This document shows, piece by piece, positions 1-10,367 of a stretch of DNA of 64,000 bases. The notes under the pieces are model-generated. The model was given only the letters and a program-made list of their open reading frames with translations. It did not search any database and was not told the origin of the DNA. The DNA lies in NCBI GenBank assembly GCA_032871835.1, contig CM065300.1, forward strand, positions 64,429,192 to 64,493,191, in the 5' to 3' direction. Position numbers and translations under genes: made by a program. The DNA comes from Dipteronia dyeriana (lineage: Eukaryota; Streptophyta; Magnoliopsida; Sapindales; Sapindaceae). The stretch's first letter is position 1. Every line of letters begins with the position of its first letter.

Positions 1-96
1 AGGGTTAAGGTTCTCGTTGCATAAAAGGGAAAATAAAATTATACACAAACCCTAATCTCATTTTTTCTCACGCTTCCGCTGCGTTTTTTCCCTACA
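1..96 (+). repeat. 3' end of a C-family copia LTR
   Basis: The sequence matches the last 100 bases of the solo LTR that ends at 34119, including the stretch reading cgcttccgctgcgtt and the terminal ccctaca. Only the LTR tail lies in the window, so the rest of this copy is to the left of base 1. Confidence 0.8.
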
Positions 97-100
97 ATCC

Positions 101-345
101 ATGCAAATGAAGTGTGAAAATTAATAATAATAGGGTTTCGGTATAAATAAATAAATTTCCATTTTTAATAAAAAAAACCTTAACCTTGGATTAATTGATG
201 TATATAATAAGTATCGTACCTTTTTCTCGTGACGATTGAACAAGCGCCAAATTGAATCCGTAAGATCTTTTAATCCTATCACGAACGTGAATCACTTAGG
301 AGTGTGAGCTCCCTTTCTTTAAATTGTATACCTGAGGATAGAAAC
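101..345 (-). repeat. C-family LTR 3' fragment, reverse orientation
   Basis: Read on the minus strand, this matches the U5-side end of the element C LTRs (compare 12340-12560), including the segments around gtgattcacgttcgtgat and ggtacgatacttt. About 25 terminal bases are missing. It lies tail to tail with the fragment at 1-96. Element A begins at 346 inside it; the 5 bases before A are gaaac. Confidence 0.75.
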
Positions 346-1237
346 TAAAACAAATATTATGGTGTGTATAATATTAATCTAGAGGGGGGTGAATAGATTT
401 TAAACAATTTTACCCAATTTTCGTTAAAGGTCAAGATGACGAAAATGCCCCTAGCTAGTTCCAATAATATCACAAGTGTAAAAATTACGGAAATAGTAAA
501 GACACTTGAGATTTACGTGGAAACCCTCCAAATGGGAAAAACCACGGGATGATATGTGCACCACACTCGAACCTCGAATCCACTAATGGTGAAGGAATTA
601 CAACCTAATCCCGGTTTAAAATCCACCACCACTACCTAATCCCGGTATAAGTGAACCTAGTCTATCTTGCTTGCGATTTAAGCTACCTACTCCAGGAAGC
701 AACACAAGTCTTACTTCTCAATGAAGAGATAAAATGCCCTATGTGAATATATGATGTTATTCAAAGAACAAACAAGGCTAGGAAACCTTATATGCTTATC
801 TAAGATAATGAGATGACAATTAATGCAATCCTAGATATCATGAGCTAAATGACATGTTCAAAAGGCTTAGTTAAACATAGATCAAACAATCATATGAAGC
901 TATCACAATACAACACTCAATCATGTCATCACAACAATCACTAATTTGTATCTAGAATATGTTCTAACAGCATACAAATAATTAAAGAGATGGCTTAGCA
1001 AGCAAAAATTTTAACTTGTAAGAAGACAGTGAAGAGCTTACCAAACAAGATGTGATGAAGCAAAACTATCCATAGATGCACTCTATATAATTTTAGATGA
1101 TGCAATATGAAGTTTTTATGCACATGGGAATGCTTTGAGTGTTTAAAGATGAGTTCTTGGAAGAGTTTTCCTTTTGAAATGTGTTCTAAGGAAAAGATAT
1201 GATGTTTCGAACTCTTTCACGACCTAAATAAAAAGAG

Positions 1238-1238
<1 letters not shown>

Positions 1239-1276
<38 letters not shown>
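1239..1276. repeat. (TA)n microsatellite in LTR A
   Basis: About 19 uninterrupted TA dinucleotides. A spurious minus-strand ORF through it reads as alternating Ile-Tyr. In element B a TG repeat lies in the same general part of the LTR. Confidence 0.95.
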
Positions 1277-1281
<5 letters not shown>

Positions 1282-1334
1282 TTCAACCAAAGTGAGATCG
1301 TTTTGGAAAAAATGTTCCAGCTTCCGATATGTGC

Positions 1335-1648
1335 GTTGGTGAGGTGCGCTGGTCGAGTAGCGTACCACCAGCGCACAACCTAATATTTTCAATAGGCGCT
1401 GGTTGAGTAGCGCAGCTCAGTGGCGCAGCTCAGTGGCGCATGACATGCGACAATCCACTGGAATGTTACGCTAGTGAGGCTGCGCTAGTCAAGTAGTGCA
1501 CCACCAGCGTACTGCCCACTTTTTCAACATTGCACGGGTGCAGTGGCGCAGCTCAGTGGCGCATGACAAGCGACGATCCACTGGAATGTTGCGCTGGTGA
1601 GGCTGTGCTAGTCGAGTAGCGCACCACCAACTTTTTCAACACTCAAAC
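1335..1648. repeat. GC-rich imperfect tandem repeats inside LTR A
   Basis: A block rich in gcgc, cgcag and agtggcgca within AT-rich DNA. Two copies of roughly 105 to 120 bp start near 1424 and 1546; both contain cagctcagtggcgcatgac, then ccactggaatgtt, then gcaccacca. The 14-base unit cagctcagtggcg is also doubled at 1412-1438. Short inverted pairs such as gcgctggt and accagcgc could fold. Confidence 0.85.
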
Positions 1649-1970
1649 ACACAAAATCAACAAGTCCTAGAGTGATGAAAAAGCATCATATTCTAATGCC
1701 TAACATGACATAAAACTTTTAATAACAAGATGCAAATGAATCAACAAGAGTCATTTAAACCAAAATGCACACAAGTAAAAACACACAACATATATGAATA
1801 AAAGTTATGTATGAATTTGTGAGTGTGTGCAACTATCTCTTTAAAGCAAGTAAGCACAAGAATTTTACCTTTGGTGCTTCTCCCTTTGAGAGCCTAAGCT
1901 ACCCTTACATAACACCCCAAAAATGTGATTTGTTCACGAAATAAGCCAATCAATAAATGAGGACTTTACA

Positions 1971-1984
1971 ATCTCCCCATTTGG
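1971..1984 (-). promoter_or_regulatory. Polypurine tract of element A
   Basis: On the minus strand it reads ccaaatggggagat and abuts the LTR. This is where plus-strand DNA synthesis is primed. Element B has the nearly identical tract at 15066-15079. Confidence 0.75.
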
Positions 1985-3159
1985 CTATTTCGTGATAAAA
2001 CCACCACTCACATTGATCCTCACAAAACAAAATAAAACACCGGGAAGATATTCTACATTACAAGGAGATATACATAAAAAAAACTTCAAATCATCAATCT
2101 CTTGTAGAATCATCAACCCTACACACAAAACAAACAACAAGTACACTTTCCAATCCAAGTGCATGTGAGATGATTAAGTGGATAGAAAACAAAAGCATTT
2201 GCATATAAGAATATGAGTAATGCGCCATATCATGCAATGCTCCCCCTCAAAGAGTTACTCCCCCTTTAAAGCCAACACATGCTACCACATGCTACTCCCC
2301 TAACACTACAATGCTACACCCCCTTTTTGTCATGATATAGGCAAAGGAGAAGTCCCCAACTGGGTCACTCAAGGCAAAGAAATAAAGTTAGCATACAAGA
2401 TATTTGCATAATTATATAAGCCACATTTATGCAACTCAATTAATAGGAGAGAAACAAGAAGATTTATTTGAAGAAAATGTGTGAATCAAAGTTGCTTTGC
2501 ATACAAGACATGTTGCATTCAAGTCCATAAACAATGGTATTTGGCAAAGCAAATGACAAAGGTTTCCAATTTAATTCAAAAGAATTTCACCACTTGTCAT
2601 GAGAGAAGCAAGGATATAGAGTTTTTTTTATAGTTATCAAGTTTTAATGACACTATATCCAACTTTATAAGCTAAAAATGGCATGAGCAACTTTGTACCC
2701 TATTTGATTTTTCCGGGTAGGATACCCATATGATAGTAGCAATGTTCAACTAATAAAGCAAGAGAGACATTGATGAAACATTTTAGTCTCACTAGCTTTT
2801 TCACACAATATTTTGCATTCAACAATTGCAATCATCAATTCATGTTTTATCCTTTTTCATTAGCATGTCATTAAAGAATCATCATGTCATGGAGATAATA
2901 ATAGGTCATTCAATATGTACTTCCTATGTAGATCTCCTAGTCCAAAAATACATGTTTGAACATAAATATGACATGGATTATAATCAAACAAAAGTTCACA
3001 CTTATTGAAGAAAATACAATATACTATAGTATAAGTGCAACCAAGCTACTCAAGCAATCAATAAAGGAGCATAAACATTTTCAAAATTTTTGTATGCAAT
3101 AGGTATACAATAGCTCTCTTTGCTTGAGTTTCCCTTATGGGGTCAAAGACCACAACTCA
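1985..3159 (-). other. Element A region between RNase H and PPT; no gene
   Basis: About 1.2 kb of AT-rich sequence alignable with 15080-16240 of element B. SIRE elements often carry an extra ORF in this interval, but none is seen here on the element's strand. A 60-codon ORF on the opposite strand (2826-3008) recurs in B but differs mostly by amino-acid-changing substitutions, so I do not call it a gene. Confidence 0.7.
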
Positions 3160-4671
3160 TCACTCTATTAAACAAGTCCCAATAGATCTTCTAAGAGTTT
3201 TGAATTGAGTAGCATCGAAGGGTTTAGTAAATAGATCCGCTAGTTGATCATTAGTACCTACATGCTCAAGTACTATGCATTTGCTCTCAACTAGTTCTCT
3301 AATGAAATGATGACGGATGTCAGTATGCTTAGTTCTAGAATGCTGAACCAGATTCTTGGAAATATTAATTGCACTCATGTTATCATAAGAGAGAATAATA
3401 GTACCTTGATTGAATCCATAGTCAACTAGCATTTGCTTCATCCAAAGGAGTTGTGTGCATCCACACCCAGCAGCTATGTATTCGGCCTCAGCCGTGGACA
3501 AAGAAATCGAATTTTGCTTCTTGCAAAACCAAGAGACAAGGTTGTTCCCAATAAAAAAGCAACTGCCCGATGTACTTTTCCTATCATCACAATTTCCTGC
3601 CCAATCTGCATCACTAAAGCCTACAAGACTAGCATTAGTGTCAAATGAGTACCAAATTCCATAGTTAGATGTCCCATTCACATAACGAATGATTCTCTTA
3701 ACTGAAGAGAGATGGGACTCCTTAGGATCCGATTGGTACCTAGAACACACACCCATACTAAAAGTGATATCTGGCCTACTTGCGGTCAAATAGAGCAAGC
3801 TACCAATCATGCCACGATACAAAGTTTTGTCCACACTTTTATCACTAGCATCCTTGCTTATCTTCAAAGTGGTGCTCATTGGTGTATCACAATGTTTGGC
3901 ACTTTCAAGGCCAAATTTCTTCACTAGGTTTTTGGCATACTTAGATTGAGATATGAAAATCGCATCATCCATTTGCTTAATTTGTAAACCTAGAGAGTAA
4001 CTTAGCTCACTAACAAGGCTCATTTCAAACTCATGAGACATGACATCAACAAATTATTGGAATTTGGTTTTATTAGTGGAGCCAAAAACTATATCATCAA
4101 CATAGATTTGAGCTATGAAAAGCTCATCTTTGTCTTTCTTGATAAATAAAGTCTTGTCAACACTACCCCTAGTGTAGCCATTGCTTATAAGAAATTGAGT
4201 GAGGTGCTCATACCAAGCCTTTGGTGCTTGTTTCAACCCATATAAAGCTTTCTTAAGATGATAGATGTGATTAGGGTGGTGAGGATCCGCAACAAACACT
4301 TCCTCTTGTAAGAAACCATTGAGGAAGACACTCTTAACATCCATTTGATATAATTTGAACTTGTGCAAACAAGAGATGGATAAAAGAAGCCTAATGGACT
4401 CAATCCTAGCAACGGGAGCAAATGTCTCCTCAAAGTCGATACCCTCAATTTGAGAGTACCCTTGTGCTACAAGCCTAGCCTTGTTTCTCACAATGTTACC
4501 ATCCTCATCGGATTTGTTCCTATATACCCAATTGGTGCCTATGACATTGGTGTTCTTAGGCCGAGGAACTAGAGTCCAAACCTCATTCCTATCAAATTGG
4601 TTAAGCTCTTCTTGCATAGCAAGAACCCAAAATTCATCCTTTAAGGCTTCATCAACCTTTTTGGGTTCTAT
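3160..4671 (-). pseudogene. pol: Element A reverse transcriptase and RNase H
   Basis: This is the C-terminal half of the copia polyprotein, which copies element RNA into DNA and removes the RNA strand. Visible RT motifs, in order, are [22 protein letters not shown], a variant of the DVKSAFLNG box reading [21 protein letters not shown] and the catalytic YVDDIVFGS. RNase H follows, with DADWAG, STAEAEYIAAG and DNMSAI. It ends at a TAA at 3160. One in-frame TAA at 4054-4056, probably from a Gln codon, separates the catalytic RT box from the RT thumb and RNase H part. The reading frame is otherwise intact for about 490 codons, so decay is recent or slow. Confidence 0.92.
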
Positions 4672-6060
4672 TTAAGAGGTATAGCAAATGTAGCTAAATA
4701 GATTAGCCATTTGATGCCTAGTCCTAACACCCTCACTAACCTCTCCAATGATGTCATTCTTGTCAGGGAGTTTCCTAACCCATGGAGCAGGTTCTTTTGA
4801 GTCCAATTGAGGAATCCTATCAATAGGTTGTGTTATGTCATCATCCAGATTAGTCTTTTCAACATTAGAAATAGCAACAACCTTCTCCAAAGGGGAGTCA
4901 TCAACTAGATCTACCTCATCCTCATGGTCATTAGATTTGAGCCTAGTATCATCAATGACAACATTAGATGATTCTATTACGGTCCTAGTTTTTAGATTGA
5001 AAACTCTATAGGCTATACTATTCAAGGCATAGCCAATGAAGATACCCTCATCACTCTTAGCATCAAATTTGCCAAGTTGATCACGGTCATTCAAAATGTA
5101 GCATTTGCTTCCAAAGGTGTGGAAATAGCTAACATTTGGCTTTCTGCCTTTCCATAACTCATAGGAGGTTTGCCTAGTGTAGGGCCTTAGAAAGACTCTA
5201 TTTCCTATGTAGCATACCATATTGACGGCTTCGGCCTAGAGATTCCTAGGGACATTGATGCTAAGCAACATCACACAGTCTATTTCTTGAATAACCCTAT
5301 TTTTCCTCTCAACAACTCCATTTTGTTGAGATGTCCTAGGAGTCGAAAACTCATGAGAAATTCCTAGACTATTGCAGTAGTTTTCAAAATGGGCATTCTC
5401 AAACTCCTTCCCATGGTCACTCCTAATCGTTTTAATTCTTTTAATCTTGAAGTTCATTTTATTTTGAATTTTGGAACAAAGCGCTTTAAACTTGTCAAAC
5501 CTTTCAGATTTTTCTCTAAAAAAATAAGTCCAAGTGTACCTAGAGAAGTCATCTACACACACAAAAATATATCTCTTTCCACCTAAACTCTCGGTTTGTA
5601 TAGGACCCATAAGATCCATGTGGAGAAGCTCTAGAGATTTCTTGGCGAATAAATACTTGCCCTTTTTGTGCATATGTTTGGTTTGCTTCCCTTGTTGGCA
5701 AGGTCCACAAACACCATTTACCTTTTTCCCAAGCTTGGGAAGGCCTCGCACAACATTGAACTTATCTAAGATTTGTAAATCCCTATAGTTAATGTGACCA
5801 AGTCTTTCGTGCCACAACTCAATTTGTTCATCCTTGAACATATTGCAAGAGACATCTCTAGCCTCAAGACAACAGCAATTGTCGCTAGATCTCATACCTT
5901 TTAACAAGGTTTGTCCATTTGGCAATAGGATAGAACAATCATATTTCATAAACAAGACGGAAAGTCCTTCATCACTAAGATATGAAATTCTTATCAAATT
6001 AGCTTTTAAACCATCAATATACAAAGCATTAGACAATGAGGGTAATCCAGGAATGGAAAT
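4672..6060 (-). pseudogene. pol: Element A integrase with GAG-pre-integrase zinc domain
   Basis: Integrase inserts the cDNA into the host chromosome. The HHCC-type pre-integrase domain is visible as WHERLGHINYRDL followed about 35 residues on by CGPC. The catalytic core shows HMDLMGP, VDDFSR, RSDHGKEF and the downstream QNGVVERKNR, so the D, D and E residues are all present. The C-terminal part has YELWKGRKP and FIGYA. Two in-frame stops break it: TAG at 5236-5238 where B encodes Trp, and TAA at 4672-4674 where B encodes Gln. The upstream junction near 6065-6075 carries a 1-base loss relative to B. Confidence 0.9.
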
Positions 6061-7811
6061 GGTTCCTTTCCTTTAACCTTCTTTTTGGATCCATCACTAA
6101 AGGTGAAATTTCCTCCCTCCACCATCATAAGAGTCTCAAAGAAACTCTTATTTCCAGTCATGTGTTTAGAGCACCCACGATCCAAATACCAAAAAGCACA
6201 AGAATGAGCTTTTAAGGCAATTTGTGCAACATGGCAAAAGTGTTCATCCTTTCTAATCCACCTAGGTGTAATATTTTCCTTTCTAGTGGTCAATAGTACA
6301 TGGACTCTAAGTGTCCTAGGATCATGCAAAGGTGTTCCATTTTTCCTAGTGACATGTATCATGGCTTTAGCCTTTTTCTTCTCTATCATGCTTTCAATTC
6401 TACATAATTTAATATATCTAAAGCAATTTGGTCTAATATGACCATCAATACCACAAAAATGACATGTAGGAATAAAGTTAGGAATCATACCATATCCTTG
6501 AGGATGCATTGGAGCCTTCCCATGTCTTTGTGGTTGTCTTGATTGTTGTTGATGAGCTTTCCTTCTTTGTTGTTGAGCAAGACTTGATTGATTCCTTGGT
6601 TGAGCTTGCATGATAGGTATCTTCCTTTTATGAGCTTTTGGTTGAGGAAAGTTAACTTGAGGAGCCCTTGTAGGATGGGCTTGAGGTAGGGTTCTTGGTG
6701 CCACCTTCACTTGAGCACTACTTGAACACTCTCCTAGGTCAAGTTTCTTCCTAGGCGGTTGATGAGAAGAGGACCCATTAAAGTTCATGCTTCTTACAAA
6801 AATGGTCTTGCTTGGAGTGGATGACATCTTATCATCTTCAAACCCAAGCCCCTTCTTGTCACTTGGCCTCTTTCCAACATCTAGCATGTGGTCAAGTATT
6901 TTTGTGCTAGAGTTCATCTTGGCCAACAACTCTCTAGCATCTTTAAGCTCTTTCTTCAAACCTTCTTCACTCATCTTAGATCTCACCAACTCTTCATTTA
7001 GTTGGTCAACTTGAGTTGAGAGGTCTAGGTTTTCTTCTTTTAATCTCTTAATTTCATTCTTGTTCTTTAACCTTGAACTCTCAAACCTAGTCATATAATC
7101 ATTGAGATCCATCCTTTCCACATTTCCATTTGTGGATTATGATGAAGATCCATCATCACTTGAATAGTTTTCCTCTTGACTCTCATTTTCTTCTTCACTA
7201 GCATTTTTGCTTCTGTGAGAGGACGTAAAGGCTATGAAGTTAGCCATGAGTTCTTCATCATCCATAGACTTATCTCCTTCATTGGAGTTATCACTTTCAC
7301 TCCATGTGGCAGCCATCACTTTTCCTTTTTTCTTGACCTTGTGATTTGCACATTCTGGGGCAAAGTGACCTATCCCACCATATTTATAGCAATGGACTCT
7401 TTCTTCTTGGTCTTTTCTTGCCTAGGCTCAATCTTTTTGAAGGGAACCTTTTTCTTCAAGTCTTGACCCTTGGATCTGAAACCTTTCCTCTCAGACTTGT
7501 ATAATATCTTGAACTTCCTCATTAGCAAGGCCATTTCTTCATTTGAGTCATCATTATCCTCCTTCTCAACTTTGAAGGCTTTCAAAGCAATATCCTTTTG
7601 CTTTTTTGATGGTGTGGGGTTAGGAAATTTCCTAGATTCATAAGCTAGAAGCCTCCTAATCACTTCACTTTGCTTCATATCCTTATAACCACTGTTCTCT
7701 TCTAAAGCCGTCACCTTAGATTCAAATCTATCGGGTAGAGATCTCATAATCTTCTGCTTGATCTTCCTATCCGAATAAGGATCACCAAGTTGATGACTTT
7801 GGTTCACAATG
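6061..7811 (-). pseudogene. gag: Element A gag C-terminal part and protease
   Basis: From right to left it encodes the end of the gag capsid domain (SLPDRFESKVTALEE), a first zinc knuckle near 7340-7375, an acidic serine-rich stretch with DEELMANFIAF, a coiled-coil-like segment, a second knuckle CHFCGIDGHIRPNC and the protease motif region FWYLDRGCSKHMTG. Element B has DSG at the protease site, but A has DRG, which would inactivate it. The first knuckle has its second Cys changed to Tyr. A 1-base loss near 7392 and a TAA at 7137-7139 break the frame. The capsid N-terminus is absent. Confidence 0.85.
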
Positions 7812-8229
7812 TTTTCGTTTCTCCTCTCTCTTTTTTACTAACTGGAGATGGCAAACTCGTGTGTGTCGATAAGTGGATCTAACTAACAACAGTGATGGCT
7901 AGGCTAAATCCTCCTTCAGAACTAAGCAATTTCTCTCTTCTTTTTTACAGATGTCGATCTCCCTTCTATTTGCATGTGAAGTTGCTAGGGTTTTTCCCTA
8001 GCGTACAAGCCAAAGACCACTGGATTAATCTTCTTCCTTATTTGGCAGGATGTTATGTTTAAAGTGGTTGACCTTAGAGAATTGGTTGGTGGAGGATATC
8101 CTAGAGATAATCATGTTTGTTTTCTTTTCGGACGCTTTCATTATGGTCATGCGTACGTAAAGCTTGTTTATTGTTTGGAGAAGAATTTTGATTTCATTTG
8201 TTAATGGTGCAATACCCCGAAGTATCAAC
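7812..8229. other. No recognisable gene; possible unique spacer
   Basis: Homology to element B stops abruptly at about 7811, and the gypsy-like G repeats start near 8230. The interval has CT-rich stretches ending in ttttttacag and atttggcag that look like splice acceptors, and a short minus-strand ORF (8025-8228). I cannot assign it to any family. Confidence 0.5.
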
Positions 8230-8958
8230 CTAGTAATGTGGTGTTTTGATCACCCCAACGGTGAGGTACCTCTGGGTATAATTTTATCGGTGAGGTACCC
8301 TGAGGTACAATCCTGGTAGTGTGGCACTTGATCGATCGCGATGGCAAGGTACTTTGGCTCCCGTTCCAGTGGCAAGGTGCTTGGCTGATCTCGTTAGAGC
8401 TTTGTGATCTTCCTTCTCACAAGAAACGCATGGCACATACCTCGATAGAGTGGCGGGGTCACTCTGAGGTATCAGAGTATCAGCTGGACACTTGATAGAG
8501 GTGGTAGGGTCTTACCTCACTTTAATAACAAGGTTAAGGTACCTTGGTCATGCAGGACCAAGAAATTTTGAGGTAAATCACAGTGTGCCTTCCTACCAAC
8601 TATTACGAGGTGCTTTCTATCAAGTACCAGCTAGGTGGAAAATTTCTCTTTGAGACCTTAATAAAATTGGCTATTAACAGAAATCCCCTCTGACTTGAAC
8701 ATTAGTGTTTAATTTGGGGTTGGAGTCAGATTACCTGTTTCATTTGGGAAATTTTTTGTTCTAAAATCGGTTACCAGAATCTGGGAAGAAATCTTCTCAT
8801 TAAATGTACCGTCTACGTGTCAAGCGAGGAATATGTACCCATTAGAAATAACAAAAAAGTTTTGGCGGTATACACGTTTCTAGGTATATCCAGCCAAAAA
8901 TCTTACCTCTTTAATCACTATTCTGTCATGGATGTTAATGGTTACTGTTTCATTGTTC
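8230..8958 (+). other. G1 upstream region, gypsy-related repeat sequence
   Basis: There is no ORF. The first 400 bases are built from loosely repeated motifs such as gtgaggtacc, gtggcaaggt and gatagag. Bases 8640-8770 match 40960-41100, including aacagaaatcccc and atttggggttggagtcag. So the same repeat family (called G here) occurs at both places, in the same orientation. Confidence 0.65.
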
Positions 8959-8959
8959 C

Positions 8960-8967
8960 TATTTAAA
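8960..8967 (+). promoter_or_regulatory. Candidate TATA box of the G1 gene
   Basis: TATTTAAA stands about 130 bp upstream of the candidate start codon at 9095. It is followed by a CT-rich leader (ttcttcgttcc, cttctctg, cacttctctc) typical of plant 5' untranslated regions. This is inference from sequence only. Confidence 0.4.
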
Positions 8968-9094
8968 CCTGAACCCTTCTTCGTTCCTATCATGTTTCCA
9001 AATCTTCTGCTTTCAAAATTTCAAAATTCCCTAAGCTTCTCTGTTTTATTCACTTCTCTCTAGACCAATCTCTGCTTCTACTTTGTCGAACTCT

Positions 9095-10367
9095 GATGGC
9101 TACAATGGTTATAGGCTAGTAGAGGGCGCCGCTTCAAGCCCTGCTGGTGGGAAACAAGTTCGATAAGAATGCAGTAGAGAGAGTGATGTTCCCCCACTAC
9201 AACATTGTCGCTCGAGTCGAAACACTACCATTGGGATTGAATTTTCAAACAAACCAGATGCCTCGCTAGAGATTATTGAGTGGGATTCTTGTAAAGATTT
9301 TGATAAGGTTGTAATTGGTGAAGGTTCGGTTAGTACTGAGTCGACATTGCCTAGTGGGACACTCGTTCTTCCCTACGGAAGCCACCATCAGGCGCTTGAA
9401 GAGTCAATTCAGGATCCCAAAGAGCATCTTCGTTACCATACTGCACTAGGGGTAAGACGTGTGCACCCCACCCCTGGTGTGGTCTCGATACATGTCATAT
9501 TTCACAGTGAAGTTAGGCTTCAAATTCATTCGACCCACCATAACACGTTTCATGCTCTACAACTAGCCCCCATTCAGCTTACACCAGGATTCTAAAGACA
9601 CCTTGTAGGCTACCCTCGTGCTTTCGAAGAGTAGTACGAGAAGAACAAGATCGATAGGGAGCCAGAACTGGATGATTTAAAGTTTGTCTTGTAGGTCACT
9701 GGCATGTCTCTCTGTCCAAAAGGGCAATTCTATGCCCGGACTAAAATTAGCTTAAATTTCATCATCCCTGGTGCTACTAAGGATGCTCCCTAAAAGGATG
9801 AATGGGTCGTGGTAGGTGGCGACTGGGGAAGTTCAGTTCATATCAATGGTACTGAGTACAGGGTTCCTACCCAATTTAGTAGCAAACCAGTCTGGGAGAG
9901 AGTCACCCTGCCGTAGAATCAAGGTCGATCTTGAAGGCTATTATTGCCCGAAACTTCATCAACTTCTTACCCCTTCAATGTTAGCAAGGTGGACCATTAC
10001 TTACGTATCTTTGTCGCCTCCCCAGGTATGATGCACCTCTCTATTTCTGTTGATACGTGTTTCCTGATTGTCATTGATGTATTCCTAATCTTTACTGATT
10101 TTTACACTTTCTGTTGTCCCATTAGTGGTCCAGAGAAAGATTGGACCGCTAGAAGATTCACTTCCTCTTTTGGTCCCTACCCCTTATGGGTCTCCCATCA
10201 CCAAAACCACTCGGACTTATCGTCCTCCTTTCATGGCAAGGTTGTGGGCGCATCCCTGCTGGGATTCCCAGGGTACCTCTCTCCTCTCCACCCGATCCCA
10301 CATCTCAAATGGATGTATTCGCATACCGGTTGACCAGAGTAAAAGGTCAAGGTTTTGTTGCTAATGT
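9095..10367 (+). pseudogene. G1 gene, first half: plant transposon-associated protein (PF04195-like), decayed
   Basis: Several reading frames give pieces that look like the plant 'putative gypsy type transposon' domain. These include LQLAPIQLTPGF followed by RHLVGYPRAFEE, and further on KGQFYARTKI and DEWVVVGGDWG, the last resembling the usual phenylalanine-rich segment that ends in SGDW. Stops occur early (two at codons 8 and 9), at about 9593, 9630, 9691, 9792 and 9915. A GT-AG intron is visible at 10026-10125. Family members are usually host-like genes carried, often antisense, by Ty3/gypsy elements of the Tat type. Element C is inserted at 10368, and the second half resumes at 29060. The family call is from pattern memory. 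Confidence 0.5.
10026..10125 (+). other. Candidate spliceosomal intron in G1
   Basis: The donor is CAG/GTATGA and the acceptor is tgtcccattag/TGG, with a pyrimidine-rich run (ttttacactttctgttgtccc) before the acceptor. Length is 100 bp, typical of plant introns. Confidence 0.55.

Larger units (their letters stand above)
346..1970 (-). repeat. 3' LTR of element A
   Basis: This matches both LTRs of element B at its two ends: the start near gtgtgtataatattaatc and the end ccaatcaataaatgagg followed by actttaca. On the plus strand it opens TA where B has TG, and it closes with CA. Length is about 1625 bp. The central part (about 1240-1650) is unrelated to B and holds a TA microsatellite and a GC-rich repeat cassette. 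Confidence 0.85.
346..7811 (-). mobile_element. Element A: SIRE-type Ty1/copia retrotransposon, 5'-truncated
   Basis: Reading leftward on the minus strand, the order is gag (partial), protease, integrase, reverse transcriptase, RNase H, a 1.2-kb untranslated stretch, a polypurine tract and the 3' LTR. That domain order (integrase before RT) is that of Ty1/copia. The gag with two separated CCHC knuckles and the long 3' untranslated stretch resemble the SIRE/Maximus lineage. Similarity to element B stops at about 7811, so the gag N-terminus, PBS and 5' LTR are missing. The coding part is dead: four in-frame stops and at least two frameshifts relative to B. Confidence 0.88.

Noticed and set aside
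2826..3008. A 60-codon plus-strand ORF that recurs at 15914-16096 in element B
   Set aside because: Most differences between the two copies change the amino acid, and it is antisense in an untranslated region. Shared ancestry of the DNA explains it better than coding selection.
7812..8229. A possible host gene exon flanked by acag and gcag
   Set aside because: No open frame of useful length links the candidate splice sites, and I recognise no domain.
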